Notes: generated by a model not told the origin, from the sequence alone. 64,000 nt of DNA from Brucella haematophila (GCF_005938105.1 NZ_VCPE01000004.1:62001-126000); one strand, 5' to 3'; positions 1-9,149 are shown, counted from the first letter of the stretch. Numbers and translations are program-made.

Positions 1-215
1 GTGTCATGACAATTGCGCCCGGCATCTTCGAAACGCCGATGATGGCAGGCATGCCGCAGGAAGTGCAGGACGCGCTCGGCGCATCAGTGCCGTTCCCGTC
101 GCGTCTTGGACGTCCGGCGGAATATGCAGCACTTGTGCGCCACATTGCGGAAAACCAGATGCTCAACGGCGAAGTCATCCGTCTCGACGGTGCGCTGCGC
201 ATGGCTGCGAAGTAA
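1..215 (+). CDS. 3-hydroxyacyl-CoA dehydrogenase type II-like SDR, C-terminal part
   Basis: The reading frame is open from the first base, so only about the last 70 residues are seen. They carry the end of a short-chain dehydrogenase: a PGIFETPMM stretch after the cofactor fold, [12 protein letters not shown] and a final [13 protein letters not shown]. That ending is typical of HSD10-like 3-hydroxyacyl-CoA or 2-methyl-3-hydroxybutyryl-CoA dehydrogenases. A thiolase follows 28 bp downstream and an acyl-CoA dehydrogenase after it, which suggests isoleucine or short branched acyl-CoA breakdown. The catalytic Ser-Tyr-Lys region lies outside the window, so family assignment rests on the tail and the neighbours. 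Confidence 0.8.
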   Translation, partial: VMTIAPGIFETPMMAGMPQEVQDALGASVPFPSRLGRPAEYAALVRHIAENQMLNGEVIRLDGALRMAAK

Positions 216-243
216 ACACATCATCAGGAAGCGAGGAACGATC

Positions 244-1434
244 ATGTCCAACAGCGATCCTATTGTCATTGTCGGCGCAACCCGCACGCCGATGGGCGGC
301 TTTCAAGGCGACTTTTCCGGTGCGCAGGCGACCGATCTCGGCGCTGCCGCCATCAGCGGTGCGCTGGCCGGTGCCGGTCTCGCCGCGGAAGCCGTCGAAG
401 AAGTGTTCATGGGTTGTGTCCTGCCTGCCGGTCAGGGACAAGCCCCGGCGCGTCAGGCTTCAATCAAGGCCGGTCTGCCCCTTTCAACAGGCGCCACCAC
501 CGTCAACAAAATGTGCGGCTCGGGCATGAAGGCCACCATGCTGGCGCATGATCTTCTGCTGGCTGGTTCGGCAGATGTGATCGTTTCGGGCGGCATGGAA
601 AGCATGACCAATGCGCCATATCTGCTGCCCAAGGCTCGTGGCGGCTATCGCATGGGTCACGGCCAGATACTCGATCATATGTTCCTCGACGGGCTTGAGG
701 ATGCCTATGACAAGGGCCGCCTGATGGGCACTTTTGCGGAAGATTGCGCGGAAGCCTATCAGTTCACCCGCGAAGCGCAGGACGAATTCGCCATTGCCTC
801 GCTGACCCGTGCCCAGAAGGCTATCAAGGACGGTCTGTTTGCGGCAGAGATCACCCCCGTCACGGTGAAATCCGGTCGCGCCGAGGTGCAGGTTTCAATT
901 GACGAACAGCCCGGCAAGGCGAAGCTCGACAAGATCCCCTCGCTGCGCCCTGCCTTCCGCGACGGCGGCACGGTAACGGCGGCCAATTCCTCATCGATTT
1001 CCGATGGCGCTGCAGCACTTGTGCTGATGCGCGCATCGGAAGCGGAAAAACGCGGCCTGACCCCACGCGCGGTGCTGGTTGGCCATGCGACCTATGCCGA
1101 CAAGCCGAACCTTTTTGCCACTGCGCCTATTGGTGCAATCAACAAGCTTTCGGAAAAGATCGGCTGGAACCTCAAGGATGTCGATCTGTTCGAGATTAAC
1201 GAGGCTTTTGCCGTGGTCGCCATGGCGGCCATGCGCGATCTCGACCTGCCGCATGACAAGGTCAATATCCATGGCGGCGCTTGCGCGCTCGGCCACCCCA
1301 TCGGCGCTTCCGGCGCGCGCATTCTGGTGACGCTGCTTGCCGCACTGGAAACGCATGGTCTGAAGCGCGGCGTGGCTGGCATCTGCCTTGGCGGCGGCGA
1401 AGCCACTTCCATCGGCATTGAAAGGATCGTGTGA
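244..1434 (+). CDS. acetyl-CoA acetyltransferase (thiolase)
   Basis: A 396-residue thiolase, the normal family length. The nucleophile Cys91 sits in [10 protein letters not shown], His351 in [12 protein letters not shown] and Cys381 in CLGGGEAT, the complete catalytic set. The ATG at 244 follows a purine-rich GGAAGCGAGGAACG site; the frame stays open upstream to 106 but that part runs through the preceding gene and is not coding. It would cleave or form acyl-CoA by thiolysis in the cytoplasm. Placement between a type II hydroxyacyl-CoA dehydrogenase and an acyl-CoA dehydrogenase favours a degradative role, for example cleaving 2-methylacetoacetyl-CoA, over polyhydroxybutyrate synthesis; this is inference. 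Confidence 0.95.
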   Translation: MSNSDPIVIVGATRTPMGGFQGDFSGAQATDLGAAAISGALAGAGLAAEAVEEVFMGCVLPAGQGQAPARQASIKAGLPLSTGATTVNKMCGSGMKATMLAHDLLLAGSADVIVSGGMESMTNAPYLLPKARGGYRMGHGQILDHMFLDGLEDAYDKGRLMGTFAEDCAEAYQFTREAQDEFAIASLTRAQKAIKDGLFAAEITPVTVKSGRAEVQVSIDEQPGKAKLDKIPSLRPAFRDGGTVTAANSSSISDGAAALVLMRASEAEKRGLTPRAVLVGHATYADKPNLFATAPIGAINKLSEKIGWNLKDVDLFEINEAFAVVAMAAMRDLDLPHDKVNIHGGACALGHPIGASGARILVTLLAALETHGLKRGVAGICLGGGEATSIGIERIV

Positions 1435-2561
1435 TGCTTCTGACCGATACGCAGGAGCAGATCCGTGACGCCGTCCGCGATTTCGCGCAGGAGCGTCTGG
1501 CACCGGGTGCTGCCCAGCGTGACCGGGAACATGCTTTCCCGCGCGCGGAACTGACCGAAATGGGCGAACTTGGCTTTCTCGGCATGCTGGTGCCGGAAGA
1601 ATGGGGCGGCTCCGACCTCGGCATGGTGGCCTATGCGCTGGCTCTGGAAGAAATCGCCGCAGGCGACGGCGCCTGCTCGACCATCGTTTCGGTGCATTCC
1701 TCGGTCGGCTGCGCGCCAATCCTGCGTTTCGGAACGGAAGACCAGAAGCGACGCTTCCTGCCCAAAATGGCATCGGGTGAATGGATCGGCGGTTTTGCAT
1801 TGACGGAGCCGCAGGCCGGCTCCGATGCGTCGGCCTTGAAAACCCGCGCACGGCTTGATGGCGATCACTATGTGATCGACGGCTCCAAGCAATTCATCAC
1901 CTCCGGCAAGAATGGCGGCGTGGTGATCGTTTTTGCGGTTACCGACCCGGCGGCGGGCAAAAAGGGCATTTCAGCCTTTATCGTGCCAACCGATACGCCG
2001 GGCTACGAGGTCATGACGGTCGAACACAAGCTCGGCCAGCATTCGTCCGATACCTGCGCGCTGGCGTTCACCAATATGCGGGTGCCCCTGGAAAACAGAC
2101 TGGGTGCGGAAGGCGAAGGCTATAAAATTGCACTTGCCAATCTTGAAGGCGGTCGCATCGGCATTGCCGCGCAGGCAGTCGGCATGGCGCGCGCCGCTTT
2201 TGAAACAGCCCGCGATTATGCCAAGGAGCGCATCACCTTCGGCAAGCCGATTGCCGAGCATCAGGCCATTGCGTTCCGCCTTGCCGATATGGCGACAAAG
2301 ATTGAAACAGTGCGCCAGATGGTTCTGCACGCCGCAGCCTTGCGCGAAGCGGGCAAACCGTGCCTGACAGAAGCATCCATGGCCAAGCTTGTGGCGTCGG
2401 AAATGGCGGAGGAAGTCTGCTCCGCTGCAATCCAGATTCACGGCGGCTATGGCTACCTTGCCGACTATCCGGTTGAACGCATCTATCGCGATGTGCGCGT
2501 TTGCCAGATTTATGAAGGCACGAGCGAGGTTCAGCGGCTGGTGATCGCGCGCGGGCTTTAG
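1434..2561 (+). CDS. acyl-CoA dehydrogenase (short/branched chain type)
   Basis: A 375-residue flavoprotein of the acyl-CoA dehydrogenase family. It shows the FAD/substrate signature [12 protein letters not shown], the [12 protein letters not shown] helix, and the C-terminal IHGGYGY with [11 protein letters not shown], whose Glu361 matches the catalytic base of short and branched-chain members. The ATG overlaps the thiolase TGA by one base; a GTG one codon earlier is possible. It oxidises acyl-CoA to enoyl-CoA and passes electrons to ETF. Together with the upstream thiolase and dehydrogenase it forms a beta-oxidation-like operon. Exact substrate (2-methylbutyryl-, isobutyryl- or butyryl-CoA) cannot be read from sequence alone. 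Confidence 0.93.
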   Translation: MLLTDTQEQIRDAVRDFAQERLAPGAAQRDREHAFPRAELTEMGELGFLGMLVPEEWGGSDLGMVAYALALEEIAAGDGACSTIVSVHSSVGCAPILRFGTEDQKRRFLPKMASGEWIGGFALTEPQAGSDASALKTRARLDGDHYVIDGSKQFITSGKNGGVVIVFAVTDPAAGKKGISAFIVPTDTPGYEVMTVEHKLGQHSSDTCALAFTNMRVPLENRLGAEGEGYKIALANLEGGRIGIAAQAVGMARAAFETARDYAKERITFGKPIAEHQAIAFRLADMATKIETVRQMVLHAAALREAGKPCLTEASMAKLVASEMAEEVCSAAIQIHGGYGYLADYPVERIYRDVRVCQIYEGTSEVQRLVIARGL

Positions 2562-2989
2562 CTCTTCAATACCTTGTCGTGAATGATCATGCCTGCCGCC
2601 ATGGCAGCCACAAATAACCAGACCTGCGGCAGGCCGATAGACAAGGCCGAGACCGCAGGTCCGGGGCAGAACCCCGCCAATCCCCAGCCAAGACCGAACA
2701 ACGCCGAACCAACCAGCAGAGGCCGGTCGATCTGCGTCTTTTCAGGCAGGTGAAAACTGTCGTCCAGCACCGGCTTTGCCAGCTTACGCTGAAGCATTAC
2801 CCCCGGAATGGCGACCAGAAGCGCGCCGCCAAGCACGAATGCAAGGCTGGGGTCCCAGTGACCGCTCGCTATGTTCAAAAAGCCCTGCACCCGTGACGGG
2901 TCGATCATGCCCGAAAGGGACAATCCGAACCCGAACAGCGCGCCTGCAAAAAGTGCTGCCGCGAGACGGTAATAAGCAAACCTGTTCAT
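2558..2989 (-). CDS. YeeE/YedE-type sulfur transporter half (DUF6691-like)
   Basis: A 143-residue membrane protein with about four hydrophobic segments and the signature [11 protein letters not shown] around Cys108, typical of YeeE/YedE (sulf_transp) proteins. It is one half of a split transporter; the other half lies just upstream and overlaps its start by four bases. In characterised YeeE proteins such conserved cysteines relay thiosulfate or sulfane sulfur across the inner membrane. The BigR-type repressor heading the operon supports a role in sulfide/persulfide handling. Its end overlaps the convergent acyl-CoA dehydrogenase by four bases. A longer reading of this frame up to 3418 is non-coding shadow of the upstream half. 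Confidence 0.85.
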   Translation of the reverse strand: MNRFAYYRLAAALFAGALFGFGLSLSGMIDPSRVQGFLNIASGHWDPSLAFVLGGALLVAIPGVMLQRKLAKPVLDDSFHLPEKTQIDRPLLVGSALFGLGWGLAGFCPGPAVSALSIGLPQVWLFVAAMAAGMIIHDKVLKS

Positions 2990-3393
2990 AGCAGAACTCC
3001 CGCGAGGGTTGCCGCCGCCACACCTGTAATTAGGAACGTGATCGTCGCGGCGATAGAGCGTTTGGAAAAGCGCGCCATGCCGAGAATACCGTGACCGGAT
3101 GTACAGCCGGAGCCCATACGCGTTCCGACACCGACCAGAAGCCCCGCCACGAGGATGACCGGCCATGAAGCCGCAATGGTTGTGGCAGGAAAGCTTCCGA
3201 AAAAGGCGGCATAGACCACAGGCCCAAGAATGAGGCCAAGAACGAAAGCTGCATTGAGCGCGGCTTGGCTTCCGTTCAGCAATCGGCCCACAATGCCACT
3301 GATACCAGCGATACGGCCATTGAAAATCAAAAGGAAAATTGCAGCTGCACCGAGAAGCATGCCGCCCGCCAGCGACTGGAGATAGGTCATCAT
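2986..3393 (-). CDS. YeeE/YedE-type sulfur transporter half
   Basis: A 135-residue inner-membrane protein with four predicted helices and the diagnostic TRMGSGCTSGHGILGMAR loop containing Cys97, the YeeE/YedE sulfur-relay motif. Full-length YeeE proteins carry two such cysteine loops in one chain; here they are on two separate polypeptides. The start overlaps the end of the bigR-like gene by four bases (ATGA), so the three genes are one translationally coupled unit. Function is inferred as import or relay of thiosulfate/sulfane sulfur under sulfide stress. Confidence 0.87.
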   Translation of the reverse strand: MMTYLQSLAGGMLLGAAAIFLLIFNGRIAGISGIVGRLLNGSQAALNAAFVLGLILGPVVYAAFFGSFPATTIAASWPVILVAGLLVGVGTRMGSGCTSGHGILGMARFSKRSIAATITFLITGVAAATLAGVLL

Positions 3394-3737
3394 GACAAAT
3401 CTCCCTTCGGCGCGTCATTACAGAAGATGCTGTAGAGAGCCTCGATGAGCTGCGCCGCCTTGGTTTCCGTCAGGCGATAGAAAATTTGCTTGGCTTCACG
3501 CCGGGTCTCGACGATGCCGGATTCGCGCAGCACACCGAGTTGCTGCGACAATGTTGGTTGACGAATACCCAGCCCCTGTTCCAGTTCACCGACCGAATAC
3601 TCTTTTTCCGCCAGCGCACAGGCCAGCATCAGACGGGCCGGATGCGACAGGGTGCGCAGCAATTCCGCGACTTCGCCTGCGCGATCTTCCATCTGCTGGC
3701 GCGACATGTCGGAACTGGTGTCCGTGACCATATTCAT
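3390..3737 (-). CDS. bigR: BigR-type ArsR-family repressor sensing sulfide/persulfide
   Basis: A 115-residue winged-helix ArsR/SmtB protein. Residues 54-80 form the recognition helix region (GLGIRQPTLSQQLGVLRESG). It lacks metal-site cysteines but has Cys40 and Cys106, spaced 66 residues apart like Cys42 and Cys108 of BigR from Xylella and Agrobacterium, where a thiol switch relieves repression on sulfide exposure. It leads an operon with the two YeeE halves and is preceded by a perfect AT-rich inverted repeat suited to autoregulation. The persulfide dioxygenase gene (blh) that accompanies bigR in those species is not next to it here. Confidence 0.85.
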   Translation of the reverse strand: MNMVTDTSSDMSRQQMEDRAGEVAELLRTLSHPARLMLACALAEKEYSVGELEQGLGIRQPTLSQQLGVLRESGIVETRREAKQIFYRLTETKAAQLIEALYSIFCNDAPKGDLS

Positions 3738-3752
3738 CAGACAACTCCAAAA

Positions 3753-3783
3753 TCAATATACACTTACATATAATGTATATTGA
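3753..3783. promoter_or_regulatory. probable BigR operator (perfect inverted repeat)
   Basis: Perfect 10-bp arms, TCAATATACA and TGTATATTGA, separated by 11 bases, lie 16 bp upstream of the bigR start. The centre is also AT-rich. ArsR-family BigR proteins bind AT-rich palindromes of this type in their own promoters, so autoregulation is the likely role. Confidence 0.7.
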
Positions 3784-3819
3784 TAAAATCAAGTGCAGCA
3801 TCTGGAGTTGCCTGAATGC

Positions 3820-3856
3820 AAAAATCACCGCCATCCTGACGAATGGCGGTGATTGA
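3820..3856 (-). terminator. terminator after the MhqD-like gene
   Basis: A perfect 12-bp stem, AATCACCGCCAT with ATGGCGGTGATT and an 8-base loop, begins 6 bp beyond the stop of the hydrolase gene. On the minus strand it runs into TTTTTGC, as in an intrinsic terminator. Confidence 0.75.
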
Positions 3857-3860
3857 TCTT

Positions 3861-4463
3861 TCAGCCGAGGAATTCCTGAACGGCGGTCAGTTCAGTCTGG
3901 CGCAATTCATGTCCGCCGGGATGCCAGACAAGATTGACGCCTGCCTTCTGGCTTTCAAAATAGCGCGCCAGCGCCTCTGTGAAATCCGGCGGGCAGATAG
4001 GGTCCATACGGCCAGCCGTTATCAGGATTTGCGTGCCTTCCAAGCCCGGATTATCCGCCGGTTTGAACGGGATCAGCGGATGCAGAAGCACCGCCTTGTC
4101 AAATATCCTACCCTTCTCGATCAGGAGATTGGCCATGATATTGGCCCCGTTGGAATAGCCCAATGCAATCACTTCCGACGGCTTATATTCTTCGACCAGA
4201 GCGGCAATATACCCGGCCATCTTGTCCGTGGCGCGGGCAAGATCCTGCATATCGTAGACGCCCTCGCCCGTCCGACGGAAAAAGCGGGCCGCACCAAATT
4301 CCGACACGTCACCGCGCGGCGAAACGATTGTCGCCTCCGGCAAAAGCTGTTCAGCCAAACCGAAAAACTGGTTTTCATCGCCGCCCGTGCCATGAAAGAC
4401 AATGAACAGCGGCGCTCCGACCGCACCGGCCTTCAGCCGGTGCACGTAGGTTTGATTGGTCAT
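3861..4463 (-). CDS. alpha/beta hydrolase, MhqD/carboxylesterase type
   Basis: A 200-residue small alpha/beta hydrolase of the phospholipase/carboxylesterase group. The triad is visible: Ser104 in GYSNG, Asp154 in GRMDPICP and His185 in PGGHEL, with the oxyanion loop FHGTGGDE near residue 24. No signal peptide, so cytoplasmic. The ATG at 4463 has GAGGAGA upstream. It lies 21 bp after a ring-cleaving dioxygenase gene; the same pair (mhqD with mhqO) in Bacillus belongs to the response to methylhydroquinone and catechols. A role in detoxifying quinone-type electrophiles is inferred from that pairing. Confidence 0.85.
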   Translation of the reverse strand: MTNQTYVHRLKAGAVGAPLFIVFHGTGGDENQFFGLAEQLLPEATIVSPRGDVSEFGAARFFRRTGEGVYDMQDLARATDKMAGYIAALVEEYKPSEVIALGYSNGANIMANLLIEKGRIFDKAVLLHPLIPFKPADNPGLEGTQILITAGRMDPICPPDFTEALARYFESQKAGVNLVWHPGGHELRQTELTAVQEFLG

Positions 4464-4484
4464 TATTGGTCTCCTCAAGCGTGC

Positions 4485-5411
4485 TTAGATCTTGTCGAGA
4501 TGTTCTTCGAGATAAGCACGAAGATGCTGGTGCTGCGACGGCAGTTTCAGGGCTTCGCCCAGATGCGCGGTATCCTCGTCGCGATCAAAGCCGGGTTCGT
4601 TGGTTGCCACTTCGAACAAAACACCGCCCGGGGTCCGGAAGTAGATCGCCCAGAAATAATCGCGGTCGATTACCGGCGTTACATTATAGCCGGTATCCAT
4701 CAGCGCCTTGCGGACTTCGAGCTGCTTTTCGCGGTTTTCGACCGCGAAGGCGACGTGATGAACCGAACCTGCTCCTTGCTGGTTGCGTCCGACAGAAGGC
4801 AAGGTCTGAAGATCGATCACGCCAGCCCCGTTGCCTTCCGGCATGATAAGGCGGGTGATGCCGTCCTTCGCATCGAGTTTCTGATAGCCCATATATTTGA
4901 GCAGTTCCGACGTCGCACCCTCGTCACGCAAACGCATCGAAACCGAATGAAAGCCGCGAATGGCGTGGTCGGCATCGATGCCTTCATGCGCCCAAGGCTC
5001 ACGCGGATCGTCCTTCACCTCGACCAGAGCGAAACTGTCACCGTCTGGGCCGTGGAAGAAGACGCGCTTTTCGCCAAAAGCTTCATCTTCCGACTCGACC
5101 TTAACGGCTGATTGAGCGAAGCGATCCTTCCAGAAGCCAAGCGAACCTTGCGGTACAGCGAACACAGTCGTGCCCACCTCACCCGTACCATCGCGACCAC
5201 GCTGGATTCCGGGGAACGGGAAATAGGTCATGACCGTACCGGGCGTGCCGACTTCATCGCCGTAATAAAGGTGATAGACACTCGGATCATCGAAGTTCAC
5301 GGTCTTCTTGACGCGGCGCAGTCCCAGCACATCCGTAAAGAACTTGTTGTTGGAACGGGCATCTGCTGCCAGCGACGTGACGTGATGGAGGCCTTTGATC
5401 TGATTAAGCAT
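4485..5411 (-). CDS. VOC-family ring-cleaving dioxygenase, MhqO type
   Basis: A 308-residue protein made of two vicinal-oxygen-chelate halves. Metal ligands appear as the His in GLHHVTSLA near residue 10, the His in GSVHHVAFAV and the Glu in GGVLFEVATNEPGF; the last block is the hallmark of MhqO/LinE-like hydroquinone dioxygenases. The ATG at 5411 has AGGAGAG upstream. It is the first gene of a two-gene operon with the MhqD-like hydrolase. Its upstream region is AT-rich and probably holds the promoter; no regulator gene of the MhqR type is adjacent. Confidence 0.85.
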   Translation of the reverse strand: MLNQIKGLHHVTSLAADARSNNKFFTDVLGLRRVKKTVNFDDPSVYHLYYGDEVGTPGTVMTYFPFPGIQRGRDGTGEVGTTVFAVPQGSLGFWKDRFAQSAVKVESEDEAFGEKRVFFHGPDGDSFALVEVKDDPREPWAHEGIDADHAIRGFHSVSMRLRDEGATSELLKYMGYQKLDAKDGITRLIMPEGNGAGVIDLQTLPSVGRNQQGAGSVHHVAFAVENREKQLEVRKALMDTGYNVTPVIDRDYFWAIYFRTPGGVLFEVATNEPGFDRDEDTAHLGEALKLPSQHQHLRAYLEEHLDKI

Positions 5412-5558
5412 GGCGATCTCTCCTGTTGTGTTGCAGCAAGATATAATGATCGAAATGCATCTGGATATATTGACAATCATACACAGATTGTTTCCAGATA
5501 GAATACAATGGGCTGACCCTACTATTAGGGTATGGACGCCGGGCCATCAGAAAGTTTA

Positions 5559-5664
5559 GCTAAAGCATTTCCAGCAAAAGTGCGCAGCGGTTTTGCGTGG
5601 GACAATGCGTAAAATGAATAAATCGACCGGTTTCACGATTCCGTTTTAACCGGAACCGCTCCAG
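5559..5664. repeat. RIME-like intergenic palindromic repeat element
   Basis: About 105 bp with two linked imperfect palindromes. The first has GCAAAA and TTTTGC arms around GTGCGCAGCGG; the second has CCGGTT and AACCGG arms and ends in GGAACCGCTC. From memory, closely similar blocks (GCATTTCCAGCAAAAGTGCG through CCGTTTTAACCGGAACCGCT) recur between genes in Brucella, Ochrobactrum and rhizobia. Its size resembles the RIME elements of Sinorhizobium. Only one copy is seen in this window. It sits between the promoter of the MhqO-like gene and the YedI-like gene. Confidence 0.6.
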
Positions 5665-5695
5665 TCCCTATCGCAATGACAAAGAAAGGCCTTCC

Positions 5696-6640
5696 ATGGC
5701 GTCCGGCTTGTTTGCACTTCTCGATGACGTGGCAGCAATCGCAAAAATGGCGGCGGCTTCTTTGGATGATGTGGCAGGACAAACCGCCAAGGCCAGCGCA
5801 AAGGCCGCAGGCATTGTGATCGACGATACGGCGGTGACGCCGAAATATGTTGTCGGACTGAAGCCGGAACGGGAATTGCCGGTGATCTGGAAAATCACCA
5901 AGGGATCGCTGCGCAACAAGCTGATTTTTCTGCTGCCACTGGCGCTGATCCTCAGCTATTTCGCACCCGGCCTCATCATGCCGCTTCTGATGATCGGCGG
6001 TGCCTATCTTGCTTTCGAAGGCACTGAAAAGCTGGTCGAGTTCTTCATTCCCCACAAGGATGAGGAGAATGTGGAGACCAAGGCCTCCACACCGAAGGAA
6101 ATTGAAGCAACGACTGTGAGCGGCGCAATCAGGACGGACTTCATCCTGTCAGCCGAAATCATGGCCCTCACGCTCGCCGGTCTGCCGCCATCCAATATCT
6201 ATACACAAGCAGCAATCCTTGCCTGTGTCGCTGTCCTGATCACCTTCGCCGTCTATGGCGTTGTCGGCTTTATCGTTAAAATCGATGATATGGGTGTAGC
6301 GCTTGCCCGCAATGCCCATACCGGTTTCGGCAAGCGGCTTGGCAAAGGGCTGGTTGCGGGCATGCCAGTCGTGCTCAAGGTACTCAGCACCGTTGGTACT
6401 GTCGCCATGCTCTGGGTTGGCGGCAGCATTATCGTGCACGGACTGGCATCAATCGGCGTTCACAGCGTCGAGGAATTCATCCAAAACATCGTCACCCATC
6501 TGCCAACCGAAGGCAGCAGCTTTGCCGGTGTGCTCGAATGGATCGCGACCTCTTTCCTGCAGGCCGTGCTTGCCATTCTGATCGGGATCGTCATTGTCGG
6601 CATCGTCCATACCGTCAAGGCAATCAGGTCCAAATCCTGA
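5696..6640 (+). CDS. YedI-like inner-membrane protein (DUF808)
   Basis: A 314-residue DUF808 protein. It begins with the family signature ASGLFALLDDVAAIAKMAA and continues through VAGQTAKASAKAAGIVIDD and FEGTEKLVEFF. Several hydrophobic segments occupy about residues 75-110, 150-190 and 220-310. The family is widespread and uncharacterised; membrane location is the only firm inference. Start chosen at the ATG beginning the conserved motif. It converges on the following hydrolase gene, whose stop codon begins at the very next base. Confidence 0.88.
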   Translation: MASGLFALLDDVAAIAKMAAASLDDVAGQTAKASAKAAGIVIDDTAVTPKYVVGLKPERELPVIWKITKGSLRNKLIFLLPLALILSYFAPGLIMPLLMIGGAYLAFEGTEKLVEFFIPHKDEENVETKASTPKEIEATTVSGAIRTDFILSAEIMALTLAGLPPSNIYTQAAILACVAVLITFAVYGVVGFIVKIDDMGVALARNAHTGFGKRLGKGLVAGMPVVLKVLSTVGTVAMLWVGGSIIVHGLASIGVHSVEEFIQNIVTHLPTEGSSFAGVLEWIATSFLQAVLAILIGIVIVGIVHTVKAIRSKS

Positions 6641-7528
6641 TCACGCCAGATAGCGCTTGAACCAGTCGATTGTTCTGTCCCAGGCAAGCTTGGCAGCCGC
6701 TTCGTCGTAACGCGGCGTGGAATCATTGTGGAAGCCGTGATTGACGCCCGGATAGATATAGGCCTCGTAGGTCTTGCCGTTCTTTTTCAACGCTTCTTCA
6801 TAGGCGGGCCAACCTTCATTGATCCCCTTATCCAGCTCTGCATAATGAAGCAGAAGCGGCGCCTTGATGCGCGGAACCTCGCTGACCGGCGGCTGGCGAC
6901 CATAGAACGGCACGGCGGCGGCCAGTTCCGGAAACGCGACCGCAGCCGCATTCGCAACGCCACCACCATAGCAGAAGCCCGTGATGCCGACCTTGCCGGT
7001 GGTCAGATCGCTTTTCATCATGAAATCGACGGCAGCGAAAAAGTCATTCATCAGCCTAGTCGGGTCAACCTGCTGTTGTAACTCGCGGCCCTTTTCATCA
7101 TTGCCGGGATAACCGCCGACCGATGTGAGACCATCCGGCGCGAGGGCAATGAAGCCCGCCTTGGCAACGCGGCGCGCCACATCCTCGATATAGGGGTTGA
7201 GACCACGATTCTCATGCACCACCACAACTGCGGGAACCTTGCCCTGCACCTTGGCCGGACGCACGAGATAGGCGCGTACATTGCCGTTCCCGTCTGGCGA
7301 GGGATAGGTGATATATTCAGCCAGAATATCAGGATCGGTAAACTCGACCTGCTGCGCCATGGCGTAGTCGGGGCTAAGCGATGCCAGAATGGCGGCTGCC
7401 GTCATCGTACCGATGGCGAACTTTGCGGCCCGGTCAAGAAACTCGCGTTTGCTGATCTTGCCATGCGCGTAGTAATCGTAAAGTTCGAGCAATTCCTGCG
7501 GGAAGTCCTTTGCCGTCAGACGTGTCAT
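6641..7528 (-). CDS. dienelactone hydrolase family protein, YghX-like
   Basis: A 295-residue alpha/beta hydrolase with the dienelactone-hydrolase triad: Cys186 in GFCYGGG, Asp233 in AELDKGIN and His264 in GVNHGFHN. Residues 1-58 are an extension with [12 protein letters not shown] and a hydrophobic stretch ending YAMAQ, which resembles a Tat-like leader but lacks adjacent arginines; YghX homologues share it. Export is therefore possible, not certain. Substrate is unknown; carboxymethylenebutenolidase activity is only a family analogy. It stands alone on its strand. Confidence 0.85.
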   Translation of the reverse strand: MTRLTAKDFPQELLELYDYYAHGKISKREFLDRAAKFAIGTMTAAAILASLSPDYAMAQQVEFTDPDILAEYITYPSPDGNGNVRAYLVRPAKVQGKVPAVVVVHENRGLNPYIEDVARRVAKAGFIALAPDGLTSVGGYPGNDEKGRELQQQVDPTRLMNDFFAAVDFMMKSDLTTGKVGITGFCYGGGVANAAAVAFPELAAAVPFYGRQPPVSEVPRIKAPLLLHYAELDKGINEGWPAYEEALKKNGKTYEAYIYPGVNHGFHNDSTPRYDEAAAKLAWDRTIDWFKRYLA

Positions 7529-7588
7529 GGTCAGCCCTTTCCTTTAAGGACGATCAGTCTAACACAGGCGGCATTCTGGTAAATGACA

Positions 7589-7618
7589 GATACCCCACGC
7601 CGACAAGCGCGGGGTATC
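7589..7618 (-). terminator. possible terminator after the acetoin-reductase-like gene
   Basis: A 12-bp stem with one mismatch (GATACCCCACGC with GCGCGGGGTATC, loop of six) lies 14 bp beyond the stop. The tract that follows on the minus strand is only weakly U-rich, so termination is plausible but not certain. Confidence 0.45.
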
Positions 7619-7632
7619 CTCGATCGTTGTGA

Positions 7633-8412
7633 TCAGCGGTAAACGATACCGCCGTCCGTCAGGATGGCCTGGCCCGTGATGTAATCGGAATCCGCGCTCG
7701 CCAGGAAGGAAACGAGGGATGCTACATCGTCCGGCGTCTGGGCGCGACCAAGCGCAATGCCGTCGACATATTTCTTGTAGGTTTCACCTTTCGGCGCGCC
7801 GGTAATTTCGGAGAACCGCTCGTCGATTTCCACCCACATATCGGTGCCGACGATGCCGGGGCAATAAGCGTTCACGGTAATGCCCGCACTTGCATATTCC
7901 TTGGCCGCAGCCTGCGTCAGCGCACGCACGGCGAATTTCGTCGCGGAATAAACGCCGAGCATGGCGAAGCCGTCGTGACCAGCAATGGACGAGGCGTTGA
8001 TGATCTTGCCCTTCTGCTTGCGCGCCTTGAACTTGGCGGCAGCCGCCTGAATACCCCAGAGCACACCGTCGACATTGATGCGGAAAATACGCTCAACTTC
8101 TTCGGGCTTCACATCCGCAATCGGCTGAACCTGCGCGATACCGGCATTGTTGACGATCACGTCAAAGCCGCCCAGTTCCTTTTCCGCATGATCGATAGCG
8201 GCGTAAACATCGTCGCGCTTGCTGACATCGGCTGAGAATGTGGACGCCTTGCGGCCCAAGGCTTCGACCTCTTTTTTGACAGCGGCGAGCTTGTCCGCCT
8301 TGAGGTCTACCAGAGCGATATCGAAACCATCCTTGGCCAGCCGAAGGGCAATACCCCGACCGATGCCCTGTGCCGCACCGGTAACGAGCGCAACCTTGGT
8401 GTTAGCCGACAT
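7633..8412 (-). CDS. SDR, acetoin/diacetyl reductase (butanediol dehydrogenase) type
   Basis: A 259-residue classical short-chain dehydrogenase. NAD(P)-binding [10 protein letters not shown] starts at residue 11, NNAG near 88, catalytic Ser142, Tyr155 and Lys159 (YSATK). An acidic residue after the second strand (VDLK) suggests NAD preference. The composition, with [13 protein letters not shown] and [11 protein letters not shown], resembles BudC/ButA acetoin reductases. No acetolactate decarboxylase or synthase is nearby, so the physiological substrate could be another alpha-hydroxyketone. Confidence 0.82.
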   Translation of the reverse strand: MSANTKVALVTGAAQGIGRGIALRLAKDGFDIALVDLKADKLAAVKKEVEALGRKASTFSADVSKRDDVYAAIDHAEKELGGFDVIVNNAGIAQVQPIADVKPEEVERIFRINVDGVLWGIQAAAAKFKARKQKGKIINASSIAGHDGFAMLGVYSATKFAVRALTQAAAKEYASAGITVNAYCPGIVGTDMWVEIDERFSEITGAPKGETYKKYVDGIALGRAQTPDDVASLVSFLASADSDYITGQAILTDGGIVYR

Positions 8413-8558
8413 GATTCATCCTTTCCTGAGTGATTGATGAATGGCAATGCAACGCATCCCAATGGCGATATGGAACACGTCCCGGCGCTATCAACCCATG
8501 CCAGCGGCTTGATTTCATTGATTGGGATCAAATTCCCATTATTAGAGCAAAGAAAAAT

Positions 8559-8586
8559 AAAAAGCCCGGCAATGCCGGGCTTTTTG
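8559..8586 (-). terminator. terminator after the YqhA-like gene
   Basis: AAAAAGCCCGGC, a short AAT loop and GCCGGGCTTTTT form a strong symmetric hairpin with T tracts on both sides. It lies 26 bp beyond the stop of the YqhA-like gene. Confidence 0.85.
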
Positions 8587-8612
8587 AATTCTTTGATAAC
8601 CGCAAGGACTGG

Positions 8613-9149
8613 TCAGATATTGGGTTCGATCTGGCCTTTGGCATCGCCCTTGTTCTTATCCTTGGCGGTGAGCTTGTCGATATAGGCAAGAAACAGCGCC
8701 GATACGACGAAGGCCAGATGGATGATCGTGAACCACATCAGCTGGTTCGACGTATAGGTCGTGGCATTCAGGAATATCTGCAACAGATGGATCGACGAGA
8801 TGGCCACGATTGTCGATGCGACCTTAATCTTCAGCGAACCGGCATCGATTGTGCCCAGCCAGTGCACCTCGTCGCCTGCCTGATCAAAGCGGCTGACAAA
8901 ATTCTCATAGCCGGAGATGACCACCATCACCAAAAGGCTGGCAATCAGCGCCGCATCGATCAGCCCCAGTATTTTCAGGATCGTATCGGTGTCATTCAGC
9001 GACGTGACTTTGGTGGCGAAGTCGAACAGCTTACCCGCAAAGGATACAGCATAAATCGCCAGCGCAATGGCAAGGCCCAGATAGAAAACCACCAACAGCC
9101 AGCGCGAGGCCAGAATGATGTTCTCAATGATCAATTCAATGCGTTTCAT
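8613..9149 (-). CDS. YqhA-like membrane protein (UPF0114)
   Basis: A 178-residue protein with four hydrophobic helices at about residues 15-40, 60-80, 110-128 and 138-160, and the UPF0114 block LIDAALIASLLVMVVISGYE followed by VHWLGTIDAGSLKIKVAS. Family function is unknown. The charged tail (KDKNKGDAKG) is likely cytoplasmic. It is monocistronic with its own terminator. Confidence 0.85.
   Translation of the reverse strand: MKRIELIIENIILASRWLLVVFYLGLAIALAIYAVSFAGKLFDFATKVTSLNDTDTILKILGLIDAALIASLLVMVVISGYENFVSRFDQAGDEVHWLGTIDAGSLKIKVASTIVAISSIHLLQIFLNATTYTSNQLMWFTIIHLAFVVSALFLAYIDKLTAKDKNKGDAKGQIEPNI

Noticed and set aside
2990-3418. N-terminal extension of the downstream YeeE half
   Set aside because: The frame stays open upstream, but that part lies over the other YeeE half in another frame and has Arg/Cys-rich nonsense composition. 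The ATG at 2989 with ATGA overlap is the real start.
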